Shown: piece by piece, positions 1 through 9,914 of the stretch
Numbering within the stretch: position 1 is the stretch's first letter
Layout: each line of letters starts with the position of its first letter
Origin: Teratosphaeria epicoccoides
Lineage: Eukaryota; Ascomycota; Dothideomycetes; Mycosphaerellales; Teratosphaeriaceae
Assembly: GCA_021401465.1 (NCBI GenBank)
Contig: JADDMT010000141.1
Location: 1-64,000, forward strand
Reading direction: 5' to 3'
Length of the DNA: 64,000 nt
Notes under the pieces: generated by a model
The model's database searches: none
Told to the model about the DNA's origin: nothing
The model's input: only the letters and a program-made list of their open reading frames with translations
Program-made: the position numbers and the translations under genes

Positions 1-1745
1 AAACGGCAGGAGCGCGCTCCTGGCGCGGGCCTCGTCACATTTCCATGCTAGTAGGCTAGCACGAGTGCGGTCGGCGCACATGCGTGACGGCCGCGTTATC
101 TGTTATTGCATCATTCGGTCCCCTTGTAAGTTAACTAGAGGCAGGTGCTCTGCGCATGTAGTTCGAGTCACTAGCTCAACGGTTGCGGTAGGCAACAGGG
201 GGGCTGTCAGAGGGTATAAAAACCTTGTCGCTTCCTAAACTTTCCTGTTCCAAGACACTAACATCGACCTCCGCTCCTACTTCGCTTAGCTTGCGCCTCG
301 CCGTGTCTGCGGGTCTGTACTAGAGCTCCTTCTTTTTCAATCAATCAATCAAGATCAATTAACCTGTCTCAGCTATAATGGCTCATGTGCTACAGACTAA
401 GTTCGACGCCACTCGCTCTGCCCGCGATCGTCGCTCGTGTTGACGATGCCTCGACAACCTTAGTAGCCAAGCTGCACACATCTCCCCTCCGCGTGTTAGT
501 AAGGCGTCCCCTACCCGCGAGGTATGCGTGACTTGTACTAACCGAAGCGTAGCCGAGATCTGCGTCAGCAGGTTTGATGAGGGCGGTGTCTATCGCAATT
601 GTGTCAACTGCAATGGCAAGCATCAAAAATGCCAAGACCTCCCTGAAGAGGTGTACGGCGAGTACAACTAGCTCTGCCGTAACATCGATGACTTCTAGAG
701 TGCGCGCGACGAGGGGATTGCCGAAGGCACTCCGACTATGAACAGGCTACAGGCTAAGTACCGCGAGGTACTCGCCTACCTGCTCGGCGCCCTCTCGTGC
801 TTCACCGCGACTGCTAACTATTCTCATGGCAGCGTTCGCTTCGACTCTCTGCTAACAGGCGAAAACGTTTGTCTGGGTCTAATCGCAGACTTAGTCTAGA
901 AGATCTTGAAGGTGCTGACTGTTAGGGTCGAGACCTTCGCCATGGTACGCATACGGTGCGGGTGCCCTCCAAGTATGAATGCTGACTTTCTCCGCTAGGC
1001 TAACGTTAGCGTCGAGAAATATCCGACTAGCCGTCAGCGTCAGCAACTCGGGGCCCTTGCCTCTATTGACGATGACTTTGAGACGCGGATGATCCGCAAG
1101 AAGGTCATCAAGCAATTCACCGCTCCCGCCGCTAAGGCCACGCCCTAGCGCCGTACCGAGAGGCAGCCTGCCTCTAAGCCGGTCCCGAGGACTAAGCCGT
1201 AAGTTACTCACTCGAATCCTGTCGCGTGCGTACAGCTAACACATTGTAGCGCCGCCGCCTACGCCGCCTCGACGCCACTGTCCAAGAAGAAGAAGAGGGC
1301 CAGGGCCGAAATTGAGGTCAGCGACGAGGAAGCCGAGCCTTCCCCGCTTGCGACCCGCACTACGTCCGTCAAGACGCTAAGGCACAAGCCTCTAGGCCAG
1401 ATCTTTGAGGATGAGGAGGATGACGACGTTCAGGATACCTTCGGTCCTGACGTGATCCCTTCGCGCTGTAGTGTCACCGTACCGGTTGCGCCTAAGGGAG
1501 ACACCAAGTCCGATGATGTAGTCGACACTTGTGTCAAGAAGCGCAAGATGATCTCGAGGGCCGAGCGCGACAGCCGCAAGCGCGCTCGAGTCTCTTCGCC
1601 TTCTGATGCTAAGGATGAGGTAGTCGTCGCGACTAGGCGCGGTAAGGGTGTCGCTAGTTCTCTGGCTACTATAGGCTCCGAAGACGAGCTCCCTCGCAAC
1701 CTACTGAAGAAGAAGATGCTGGCCTCTCTTCGTGGCGTTGCTACC
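1..1745 (+). repeat. Left arm of a 1745-bp inverted repeat (repeat family A)
   Basis: This stretch is repeated in reverse complement at 7389-9133. The two copies are collinear with no net indel: base 1 pairs with 9133, the gene start at 378 pairs with 8756, and base 1745 pairs with 7389. The family probably extends beyond the left edge of the window, because the match runs to base 1. It holds a 16-bp perfect palindrome at 7-22, a TATA-like promoter and a Cys-rich ORF. The arms differ mainly by C-to-T and G-to-A changes at CA/TG, which is the RIP pattern. After 1745 this arm continues into the gene's 3' end, while the other arm is cut by a gypsy LTR. Confidence 0.9.
215..221 (+). promoter_or_regulatory. 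TATA-like box of the family A gene
   Basis: The motif TATAAAA lies about 160 bp upstream of the ATG at 378. A pyrimidine-rich leader with TCAA repeats follows at 330-360. The right arm keeps a matching but mutated copy near 8913-8919. Promoter use is inferred from position only. Confidence 0.5.
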
Positions 1746-1874
1746 CCCGTTACTCATGGTCGCTTCAGGGTGTTTAGTAGACCCCGTGCGGGTAGGCAGT
1801 CCCTAGCGGACCGTAACAAGAAAGACTCTCCTGCTTCGGGTTCGGTCAGGAAGCCCCTAACTAGTAGTCGCTAA
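378..1874 (+). pseudogene. Repeat-borne Zn2Cys6-like, basic-tailed protein (family A), with stop codons
   Basis: From the ATG at 378 a single frame of about 498 codons reads through to the stop at 1872-1874 without an indel, but is broken by several in-frame stops (one TGA early, the others mostly TAG). Residues 50-85 hold six cysteines spaced C-x2-C-x8-C-x12-C-x2-C-x6-C, with His82 before the last, close to the Zn2Cys6 spacing of fungal transcription factors. The middle is helical in character. The last 150 residues are charged, with KKKKR, KKRK and KRAR clusters that look like nuclear localisation signals. No transposase or polymerase motif is visible. I do not recognise the family. It could be an accessory ORF of a transposon or a captured regulator-like gene. 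The TAG stops are what RIP makes from TGG or CAG. Confidence 0.6.
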
Positions 1875-2014
1875 GCATTAGCTACGAAGCTAATCCGAGC
1901 ATGTCTCTTGTTCTTCTTAGGTTTATTCTAGGTGTGCCTTTAGGCATCAATGATGTATGAGTAGGGCGTTTGCTTCTCGTTGTCGCTTCGCGCGTCATGC
2001 GCTACATACACATG
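1875..2014. other. Junction between arm A and the gypsy 3' end; no LTR
   Basis: These 140 bp lie between the end of the family A gene and the stop codon of the gypsy polyprotein. No copy of the 360-bp LTR is present, so the element lost its 3' LTR, or the junction arose by rearrangement. I see no gene here. Confidence 0.6.
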
Positions 2015-5000
2015 TCAAGAATTCTGCTCCGGAACCCTCATCTTCCCACGAATCGACCTTCTTAAGCCCTGCTCACGCCTCCTCCGCTCTTCGAATTCAC
2101 GAATAGCTTCCGGAGCGTTCTTGTAGTCTTCGGCCGGAACCCATTATGTGTACTTAGGTAGGTATCCTTTCTACTTCACCAGATAGTGCGTTGCGCCCTT
2201 GCGCCGCATACTGTCCTTAATACCCTCGACTTCCTACTCTTCGTTCTCTTCTGCTACTAGCATCGGGTCCGCGGGCTTTTCGCCCTCGCGCTGTACCCAT
2301 GGTTCGAGTAGAGATACGTGGAAGACGTCATGCACACGATACGACGATGGCAACGATAGCTAGTACGCCTGCGAGCCTATCGCGTCGCGTATCCGGAAGG
2401 GTCCGACGAACCTTGGCGTCATCTTCTTGCTCGGAAGTTTCAGCTTGAGATTCTTCGTCGACAGTAACACCTTCGTACTAACTGCGTACTACATCGGTTT
2501 AGCACGGGTGTTATTATGTTTAATCTAGGATTCTGAGGCCTTTTTCTAGTGTTCTATTAGCACCGAATGTACCTCGCGTATACGCCGCGCTGATTCCGCG
2601 GCGGCCGGCACCCTCTCCTCAGAAGACTCGTCCCGAGGCGGTTCTGGGTGTATTTCCGGATTAAAGCCATAGAGAATCTGAAATGGCGACATGCGCATAG
2701 CAGCATGCACGCTGTTATTGACTGCAAATTCCGCCATAGGAATTGCGTCGGCCTAGGCATCCTGGTTCTTAGCGTAGTAGCACCGAAGGTACTGCTTAAG
2801 AGTCTAGTTCATACGTTTAGTCTGACCATTAGTCTGTGGATAGAATGCTGTACTTAGGCGGTGCTTGACACGCGCTTCAAACACAAATTCTTGCTAGTAT
2901 TCACTAGTAAAGACAGAACCTCGATCCGATAGGATACTTCGGGGGACACTAAAGCGCCGTATGACTTCGTCGCGAAGTAGCCGCGCAAGCTCGCCGCTTG
3001 TGCACTTTTTCGTACATAGGATGAAGATATTCATCTTCGAGTATCAGTCGACTACTACAAGGACAGCATCAACCACATCGCCTTTCCACTTTGCTAGCGG
3101 CAAATCGGTAATGAAATCTATGGTTAAGTCTTGCCATGGTCTCTCTAGTAGTAGGAGCGCCTAAGCATCGCTGTAGGGGCGATAGCGCCGAGATTTGCTA
3201 ATCTGGCACGTCTGGCAGGATTTGACATAGTCAGAGACATCCTGTTCTAGCGTAGGCTACTAGTATTTGCGTCCGAGAAGTGCGTTCGTCTTCTCTACGC
3301 CAAAATGGCCCGCGAGTTCATTGTCATGATGAATACGGAGGAGCTGCGAACGGAGTGCGCGGTCGGCGGGTACGTAGAGCCTATTATCAAAGTACCACAA
3401 ATCGCCCGACTTGGTCTAGTACTTTGGACCGCCTGCGGTGTCCTAGAGGGCTACACCCTCATTAATCAACTCCGGTTCTCGCTCTTGCAACCGCTGAATA
3501 AGTCTCGAGACTTCTTCAAAGGGTTCTTTAGACATTGCATGCTTACTACATGTGAGCCGGTTGACTACCGCACGGATCGAGCTAGACACAGTCGCCACAA
3601 CTGCCGGATAGGAGGGTTCGTCACTAGCGGAGGCCGTGAGGCCCCATTGGACCCGTAGTCGGCCTACAAGAGGAGCTAACGACGGATCGCCGCCCTAAAC
3701 TGCAAGCTTCGTTTGCAGCGTAGGGAGAAGCTGTCAGTCACCCTCTTCCCTAGTGTCGTAGTCCGGTCGTCGCGAAGGACCGTCGGCCGGATTCGTCTTT
3801 CCGGAACGATGCTAGATAACGAAGTCAAAGCTAGCGAGGAAAGTCGCCTACCTTGCTTGCCGACTACTTAGCTGCTTCACGCCTATGAAGCCGCGAAGGT
3901 TGTTATGGTCGGTAAGCACCTCAATAGGGTACGCTGCGCCTTCGAGGTAGTGTCGGTACTCCTTGAAGCCGTCAACAATAGCTAAAAGCTCTTGGTCGTG
4001 AGTCTCGTAGTTAAGCTTAGCGCCCTGCATCTTCCGCGACTAGAAGGCAATTAGGTACCATCGCGCACTGCCTTCGTGCGACTAGAGCTGCGATATAATT
4101 GCGGCTATTGCGAATTTTGAAGCATCGGTCTCTATCCGGATCTTCGTAGCGGGGTCAAAGTGCCGAAGTATGGGCGTAGTTTGAAAAGCTGCTTTAAGTT
4201 CAGAGAAGGCCTTGCTCTAAGCCTCCTCCCAAGGCACTTTCCCTGGCTTTTTTCCTCGAACCGCGCCCTTTGCGAGGGCCGTGAGGGGAGCCACGATCTT
4301 CGAGTAAGATCGTATGAATCTGCGGTAGAAGTTAGTGAATCCTAGGAACACCTGCACTTCTCGGAGGGTAGTCGGCCGCGGCTACTCCGCGATTGCGGAC
4401 ACCCTTTAGTCATCCATGATGACTCCTTCCGTAGAGACGATGTATCCGAGAAACTCAATCCTATCCGTCAGGAATGAGCACTTCTTTAGGTTCGCGTAGA
4501 GAGCGAACTTGCGGAGCCGTTCGAGCACCATACTTAGATGCCGCATATGCTCCTCCTTCGAGTCGGAATAGACTAGTATATCGTCTAAATACACTACACA
4601 GCAGGTGTCAACGAGGCCGGCTAGGGCCCGGTTGATATACGCTTGGAACGTCGCTAGTGCGTTAGTCAAGCCGAACGGCATCACTGTATACTCGAAGTGT
4701 CCGTACTGCGTTCAGAATGCGGTCTTCTACTTGTCGCCCTTTCGGATCGGTATCCGGTAGTAGGCGTCCTTCAAGTCGATAGACGAGAAGATGGCGGCGC
4801 GACTAAGGCGGTCAAGCGTCTCGCTAATAAGTGGTAGGGGGCAGCGGTTCTTCTAGGTTACCGCGTTAAGGCCCCTATAGTTAACGCATAGGCGGAGCGT
4901 GTTGTCCTTCTTCAGGACGAACATAACTAACGCTCTAGCCTCGCTGTCGCTTCGTCGGATCCACGCGTTCCTTTGCGCCTTGTGGAGGTAGTCTCGAAGT

Positions 5001-6979
5001 GTTTCGAGCTACGATTCCGACATGGGGTACAGAGGTCGATGCGGAGGATTGTAACCCTCCTTAAGGTTAATCGCATGTTCCGCGTCTAGGGCCCGGGCAT
5101 AGGCCGCAGCCTCTACGTCGAAAATATCGGCGTATTCCTCTAACTTAGGCAGAAGGGTAACGTTTTCCTTGACGTTCCGTATGCGGACCGCATACACGCA
5201 TTAGACCTTCTTCATGTCCCTGTAGAAGCTGTGTGCGTCACGCATCCGTACCGCAGGAACTTCGCCTATAGAGCCGTAGAACTAGTTGTCGGTAGCTCCA
5301 TCAACAACGACTCCCTGCTTGTGGCGCTAAGGGCGGCCGAGCAGGAGCTCCTCATTAGGAACGTCTTCGGCGTAGAAGACTTCGTTAGTCTCGCGCACTT
5401 CTCCCGAGGAGTCCGCGAGTTAGAGGCGCACGTTGTACGCGCCTCGAGCCGCTGCGCCTTCGCCCTGAAAAGACTTCATGGTAGGCAGCAGGGCTCCTGG
5501 GATCGGCTTCAAACCGAGCCGTACGATTACCCTCTAGGGTATCACGTTGACCTCCGCAAGGTCATCTAACATACAGTCTACTAGCTCGAGCGAGCCATTA
5601 ACTCGGACCGCGCCGGATAGGCGCCGCGCAGGCCACGAGTCTACACTATCAGTGACAGACAGCTTAGATACCCGCGGTAGCTATTCGGTTGTCTCGGGCT
5701 TGTCCTTCTTTCGCCTCCCCTCCAGGGAGGTTTCGGACACCTTGCTTACCTTCTTCCCATCACTTCGTTTAGGATAGCGAGCCGCCTAGTAGTCCCTCGC
5801 TCCACAGATGTGGCAGCTACTCGGAGGCTTCTCGCCACCGTCTTTTGGCTCGGAGGGCTTGCTCCTCCGGAATGAACTACCGCGTTAGACGTGGCCCCTA
5901 GGGCGCTTGTAATAGCGGCCCTTCGGGGGGTCCTCGGGGCTTAGACGCTTATTGTCCTTACCGCCCGATTTTCCATTTCGCTTCAAGGTGATTTCCATAC
6001 GTGTCGCAAGGGACACGAGGTCTTGCCGAGTTGTCAGAAGTTCATGAAAAGTCATGATTGTGTTCCGAAGATCGTCATCGAGTTTGACGAGCAAGTGCCG
6101 CACGCGTTGCGTCTCGGTATAGGGTGGCATCTGTCCCTCGAGCGTGGCGAGATAGGTTGCGAAGCTAGAGGTTATTTGTCCCTTCCCCTGCTTAGCCTTC
6201 TCGTACTCGACGGACACGGTGAGGGCGCGATTCCCCGGATCCTCGACCTGGTTGACATAGAACTAGCGAAAGTCCGCCCATGTATACGTTCTGTCATGGA
6301 CCCGCATAAGGTCATACCGCTCATGCTAATTGTTGCGAGGTTCCTTATCCTCTTCAAGCCACATCACACTAAAGGCGACTCGTTCGCCCTCCATGGAATA
6401 TCCGCGTAGGTTAAGCACGAAAACTGCCTCACATGCCTGCAAGAAAGTTCGAGCCTCCTTCAAGGTGTCTCCCTTGAACGGCTTCGGGTTGCATGCGTTA
6501 CGACTACCTCCCGGTTAGCCTACTATGGCCCCGAATTCAGGCACCAAGTTCGCGGGCACACGCGGAGGGTCTGCGCCTCCCGATAAGTTGTCTTCGCGGG
6601 TCCCTAGCGTGAAATCTCGCTGGATTTCTTCGTCCGCCAGTTCGTTAGTACCGCTCATGGCGGCGTCTTCGTCGTCCTCGCCGTTGTCGCTGCTAGGAGC
6701 AGTGCGGCTCCGGCTCTGGTTCGCAAGGCGGTTCGCGACCTAATCGACAATCATGGCTACGAGGGCCGGGTCGATAGTCGGGGTTAGCTGCGGTCCCTGT
6801 GCGGGGGGTCTATTACCTAGTCCGCCGCGTAATTGTCCTCTAGCGGAACCGTCGCTCGATGCAGTGTCGCTCGCAGCGGTTACTTCTGCGGGCTGGTTAC
6901 TCGGGCTAGCTTCGCCATCGCGGGCGCTCGGGATGGCGCTCGCTGCGCGTTAGTTGCGAGTTCGTAGTGCTCCAGACAT
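2015..6979 (-). pseudogene. Ty3/gypsy chromovirus Gag-Pol polyprotein, single frame, RIP-damaged
   Basis: The ATG at 6979 opens one frame of about 1655 codons ending at the TGA at 2015-2017. Gag, RT, RNase H, integrase and chromodomain all lie in this same frame, so there is no gag-pol frameshift, as in Tf1-type elements. Gag spans roughly 6979-5800 and ends in a degenerate CCHC knuckle near 5800. A protease-like remnant lies near 5590. RT carries the MPFGLTNA block and the YLDD active-site motif (about 4406-4900). RNase H has the TDHNNL motif near 3930. The integrase C-terminal part (2546-2737) has the AEFAVNNS and SPFQILYG motifs. A chromodomain (THYLVK-KGY, then a WVPAED-like block) is at about 2050-2195. 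The frame is intact apart from multiple TAG/TAA stops at Trp or Gln positions, so decay is by substitution. The 3' LTR is absent. Confidence 0.9.
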
Positions 6980-7010
6980 ATCGTAGTATTCTCTGCTAGA
7001 CTGCAAAGCA

Positions 7011-7028
7011 GGGGGGAGAAAGCAGAAC
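7011..7028 (-). other. Candidate primer-binding site for self-primed reverse transcription
   Basis: Directly inside the LTR end, the minus strand reads GTTCTGCTTTCTCCCCCC. Its CTGCTTTCT is the exact reverse complement of AGAAAGCAG at about 7114-7122 inside the LTR. That LTR site lies about 30 nt downstream of a TTATAAG box (7151-7157), where the transcript should start. In Tf1-type elements the 5' end of the RNA folds onto the PBS and primes minus-strand synthesis. Function here is inferred. Confidence 0.55.
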
Positions 7029-7388
7029 TGATATAGATATATGTGCTATATGATATGAAAATATCTCGTAGTGTGACAGAGTAATCCGACCTTTTAGTAG
7101 GTACAAGACAGCGCTGCTTTCTGCTTATCGCAGAGGTGGCGCTAAGGGTGCTTATAACCCCTGACGCTCCTCAATTAGGGAAAGCATGTCCGAGCCTAAC
7201 CCCGTAGGGGTACCGTAGGGTCAGCGACGTGGGGGCGTCCTACGTCGACAACTGATCCCACTTGGACGACATACGAGCCAACGTATGTACGAAGGACCCC
7301 CTTGCCATATGTGGCAGGGTCACTGCATGCCAAGGGCGGCCATTGGAACCCATGCGGTTCAAATGGTCCCCTAGTATTAACCGTATCA
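7029..7388 (-). repeat. 5' LTR of the gypsy chromovirus, 360 bp
   Basis: The LTR begins TGATACGGTTAATAC (7388 downward) and ends in CTATATCA (7029). Two other copies of the same length are found at 9555-9914 and, after removing an insertion, at 13210-15128. It contains a TATA-like box at 7151-7157 and a putative transcript start at about 7125. The outer edge sits inside the family A gene copy that begins at 7389. Confidence 0.93.
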
Positions 7389-9133
7389 GGTAGTAACGCC
7401 ACGAAGAGAGGCCGGCATCTTCTTCTTTAGTAGGTTGCGAGGGAGCTCGTCTTTAGAGCCTATAGTAGCCAGAGAACTAGCGACATCCTTACTATGCCTA
7501 GTCGCGACGACTACCTCATCCTTAGCATTAGAAGGCGAAGAGACTCGAGCGCGCTTGCAGCTACCGCGCTTGGCCCTTGAGATTATCTTGCGCTTCTTGA
7601 CACGAGTGTCGACTACATCATTAGACTTGGTGTCCCCCTTAGGCATAACCGGTACAGTGACACTACAGCGCAAAGGGATCACGTCAGGACCGAAGGTATC
7701 CTAGACGTCGTCATCCTCCTTATCCTCAAAGATCTAGCCTAGAGGCTTGCGCCTTAGCGTCTTGACAGACGTAGTACGAGTCGCAAGCAGGGAAGGTTTA
7801 GCTTCCTTGTTGCTAACCTTAATTTCGGCCCTAGCCTTCTTCTTCTTCTTAGACAGTAGCGTCAAGGCGGCGTAGGCGGCGGCGCTACAATGTGTTAGCT
7901 GTACGCACGCGACAGGATTCAAGTAAGTAACTTACGGCTTAGTCCTCAGGACCGGCTTAGAGGCAGGCTGTCTCTTAGTACGGCGCTAGGGCGTAGCCTT
8001 AGCAGCGGGAGCGGTGAATTGCTTGATGACCTTCTTGCGGATCATCCGTGTCTTAAAGTCATCATTAATAAAGGCAAGGGCCCCGAGTTACTAACGCTAA
8101 CAGCTAGTCGGATATTTCTCGACACTAACGTTAGCCTAGCGGAGAAAGTTAGCATTCATACTTAGAGGGTACCCGCACTGTATGCGTACTATGGCGAAGG
8201 TCTCGACCCTAACGGTTAGCACCTTCAAGATCTTCTAGACTAAGTCTACGATTAGACCTAGACAAACGTTTTCGCCTGTTAGTAGAGAGTCGAAGCGAAC
8301 ACTACTATAAGAACAGTTAGTAGTCGCAGTAAAGCACGAGAGGGCGCCAAGCAGGTAGGTGAGTGCCTCGTAGTACTTAGCCTGTAGCCTGTTCATAGTC
8401 AGAGTACCTTTGGCAATCGCCTTGTCGCGCGTACTCTAGAAGTCATCGATGTTACGGCAGAGCTAGTTGTACTCGCTATACACCTCTTTAGGGAGGTCTT
8501 AGCATTTTTGATGCTTGCTATTACAGTTGACATAATTGCGGTAGACACTACCCTTATCAAATCTGCCGACGTAGATCTCGGCTACGCTTCGGTTAGTATA
8601 AGTCACGCATACCTCGCGGGTAGGGGACGCCTTACTAACACGCGGAGGAGAGATGTGTGTAGCTTGGCTACTAAGGTTGTCAAGGCATTGTCGACATAAG
8701 CGACAATCGCGGGTAGAGCGAGTAGCGTCGAACTTAGTCTGTAGTATATAAGCTATTATAGCTAAGACAGGTTAATTGATCTTGATTAATTGATTGAAGA
8801 AGAAGAAGCTCTAGTACAGACCCGCAGACACGGCGAGGCGCAAGCTAAGCGAAATAGGAGTAGAGGTCGATGTTAGTATCTTAGAACAGGAAGTTTAGGA
8901 AAGCGACGAGTTTTTTATACCCTCTAATAGCCCCCCTGTTACCTACCGCAACCGTTAAGCTAGTGACTTAAACTACATGCGCAGAGTACCTACCTTTAGT
9001 TAACTTACAAGGGGACCGAAAAATGCAATAACGGATAACGCGGCTGTTACGCATGTGCGCCGACTGTACTCGTGCTAGCCTACTAGCATGAAAATGTAGC
9101 GAGGCCTGCACTAGGAGCGCGCTCCTGCTGTTT
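7389..9133 (-). repeat. Right arm of the inverted repeat, with a truncated family A gene
   Basis: This is the reverse-complement copy of 1-1745. The gene copy runs 8756 to 7389 on the minus strand. Its start codon is mutated from ATG to ATA and it stops being homologous where the gypsy LTR begins, so the last 43 codons are missing. Base comparison with the left arm shows repeated CA-to-TA and TG-to-TA changes and a run of extra stops. The copy is clearly more damaged than the left arm. Confidence 0.88.
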
Positions 9134-9554
9134 CGAGCGGCGCGCGTAGAGCGTCCGCGTACTTTCCTACTACCCTAAGGTTCTGCGACACGTTCTTCAT
9201 GGTTACAACTAAATAGGGACGGCCAAGCTACTTGGCGAGGCCGGCGCGTATGCTCGCCCTATAATTTCAAGGATTAACTAAAGTACATGCTTGTAGTGTC
9301 CTGATATCTTAATCCGCATATAAAGCGAAGGTGTTATGAAGCCGCCTAACATGTAACGGGTTAAAACCCGCCCGAGTTAGTAGCCTCCGCCCTGTACTCG
9401 CTGCAAAGGTGTTAAGGTATATGCATGACACATGTTACGTAGGCTATCTACCTATTTACCCTTGCGTAGTGTAAGCGTGCTACATCCTGTACCCTATACG
9501 TTCCATGTGTATTACTCGGTAAGGCTAGGGACATCCTCATAGGAGGAGGGGCAG
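9134..9554. other. Repeat-block spacer, no gene seen
   Basis: This stretch separates the right arm from an LTR. It has no open frame of note. It may be a further part of family A, whose left copy would lie outside the window, or a remnant of an unrelated element. Confidence 0.5.
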
Positions 9555-9914
9555 TGATACGGTTAATACTAGAGGGCTATTAGAACCGCATAGGTTCTAA
9601 TGCCCGCCCTTAGCATGCAGTGACCCTGCTACATATAGTAAGGGGGTCCTTCGTACATACGTTAGCTCGTATGTCGTCTAAGAGGAATCAGTTGTCGACG
9701 TAGGACGCCTCTATGTCACTTACCCTACAGTACCCCTGCAGGGTTAGGCTCGGACATGCTTTCCCTAATTAAGGAGCGTCAGGGGTTATAAGCACCCTTA
9801 GCGCTACCTCTGCAATAAGCAGAAAGCAGCGCTGTCTTGTACCTACTAAAAGGTCGGATTACTCTGTTACACTACGAGATATTTCTATATCGTATAGCAG
9901 ATACATCTATATTA
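9555..9914 (+). repeat. Solo LTR of the gypsy chromovirus, plus orientation
   Basis: A 360-bp copy of the LTR, starting TGATACGGTTAATAC and ending CTATATTA (CA mutated to TA). It is the reverse orientation of the copy at 7029-7388. The sequence after 9914 does not match the primer-binding region of the element, so this is a solo or truncated LTR. It has many CA-to-TA changes compared with the first copy. Confidence 0.88.
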
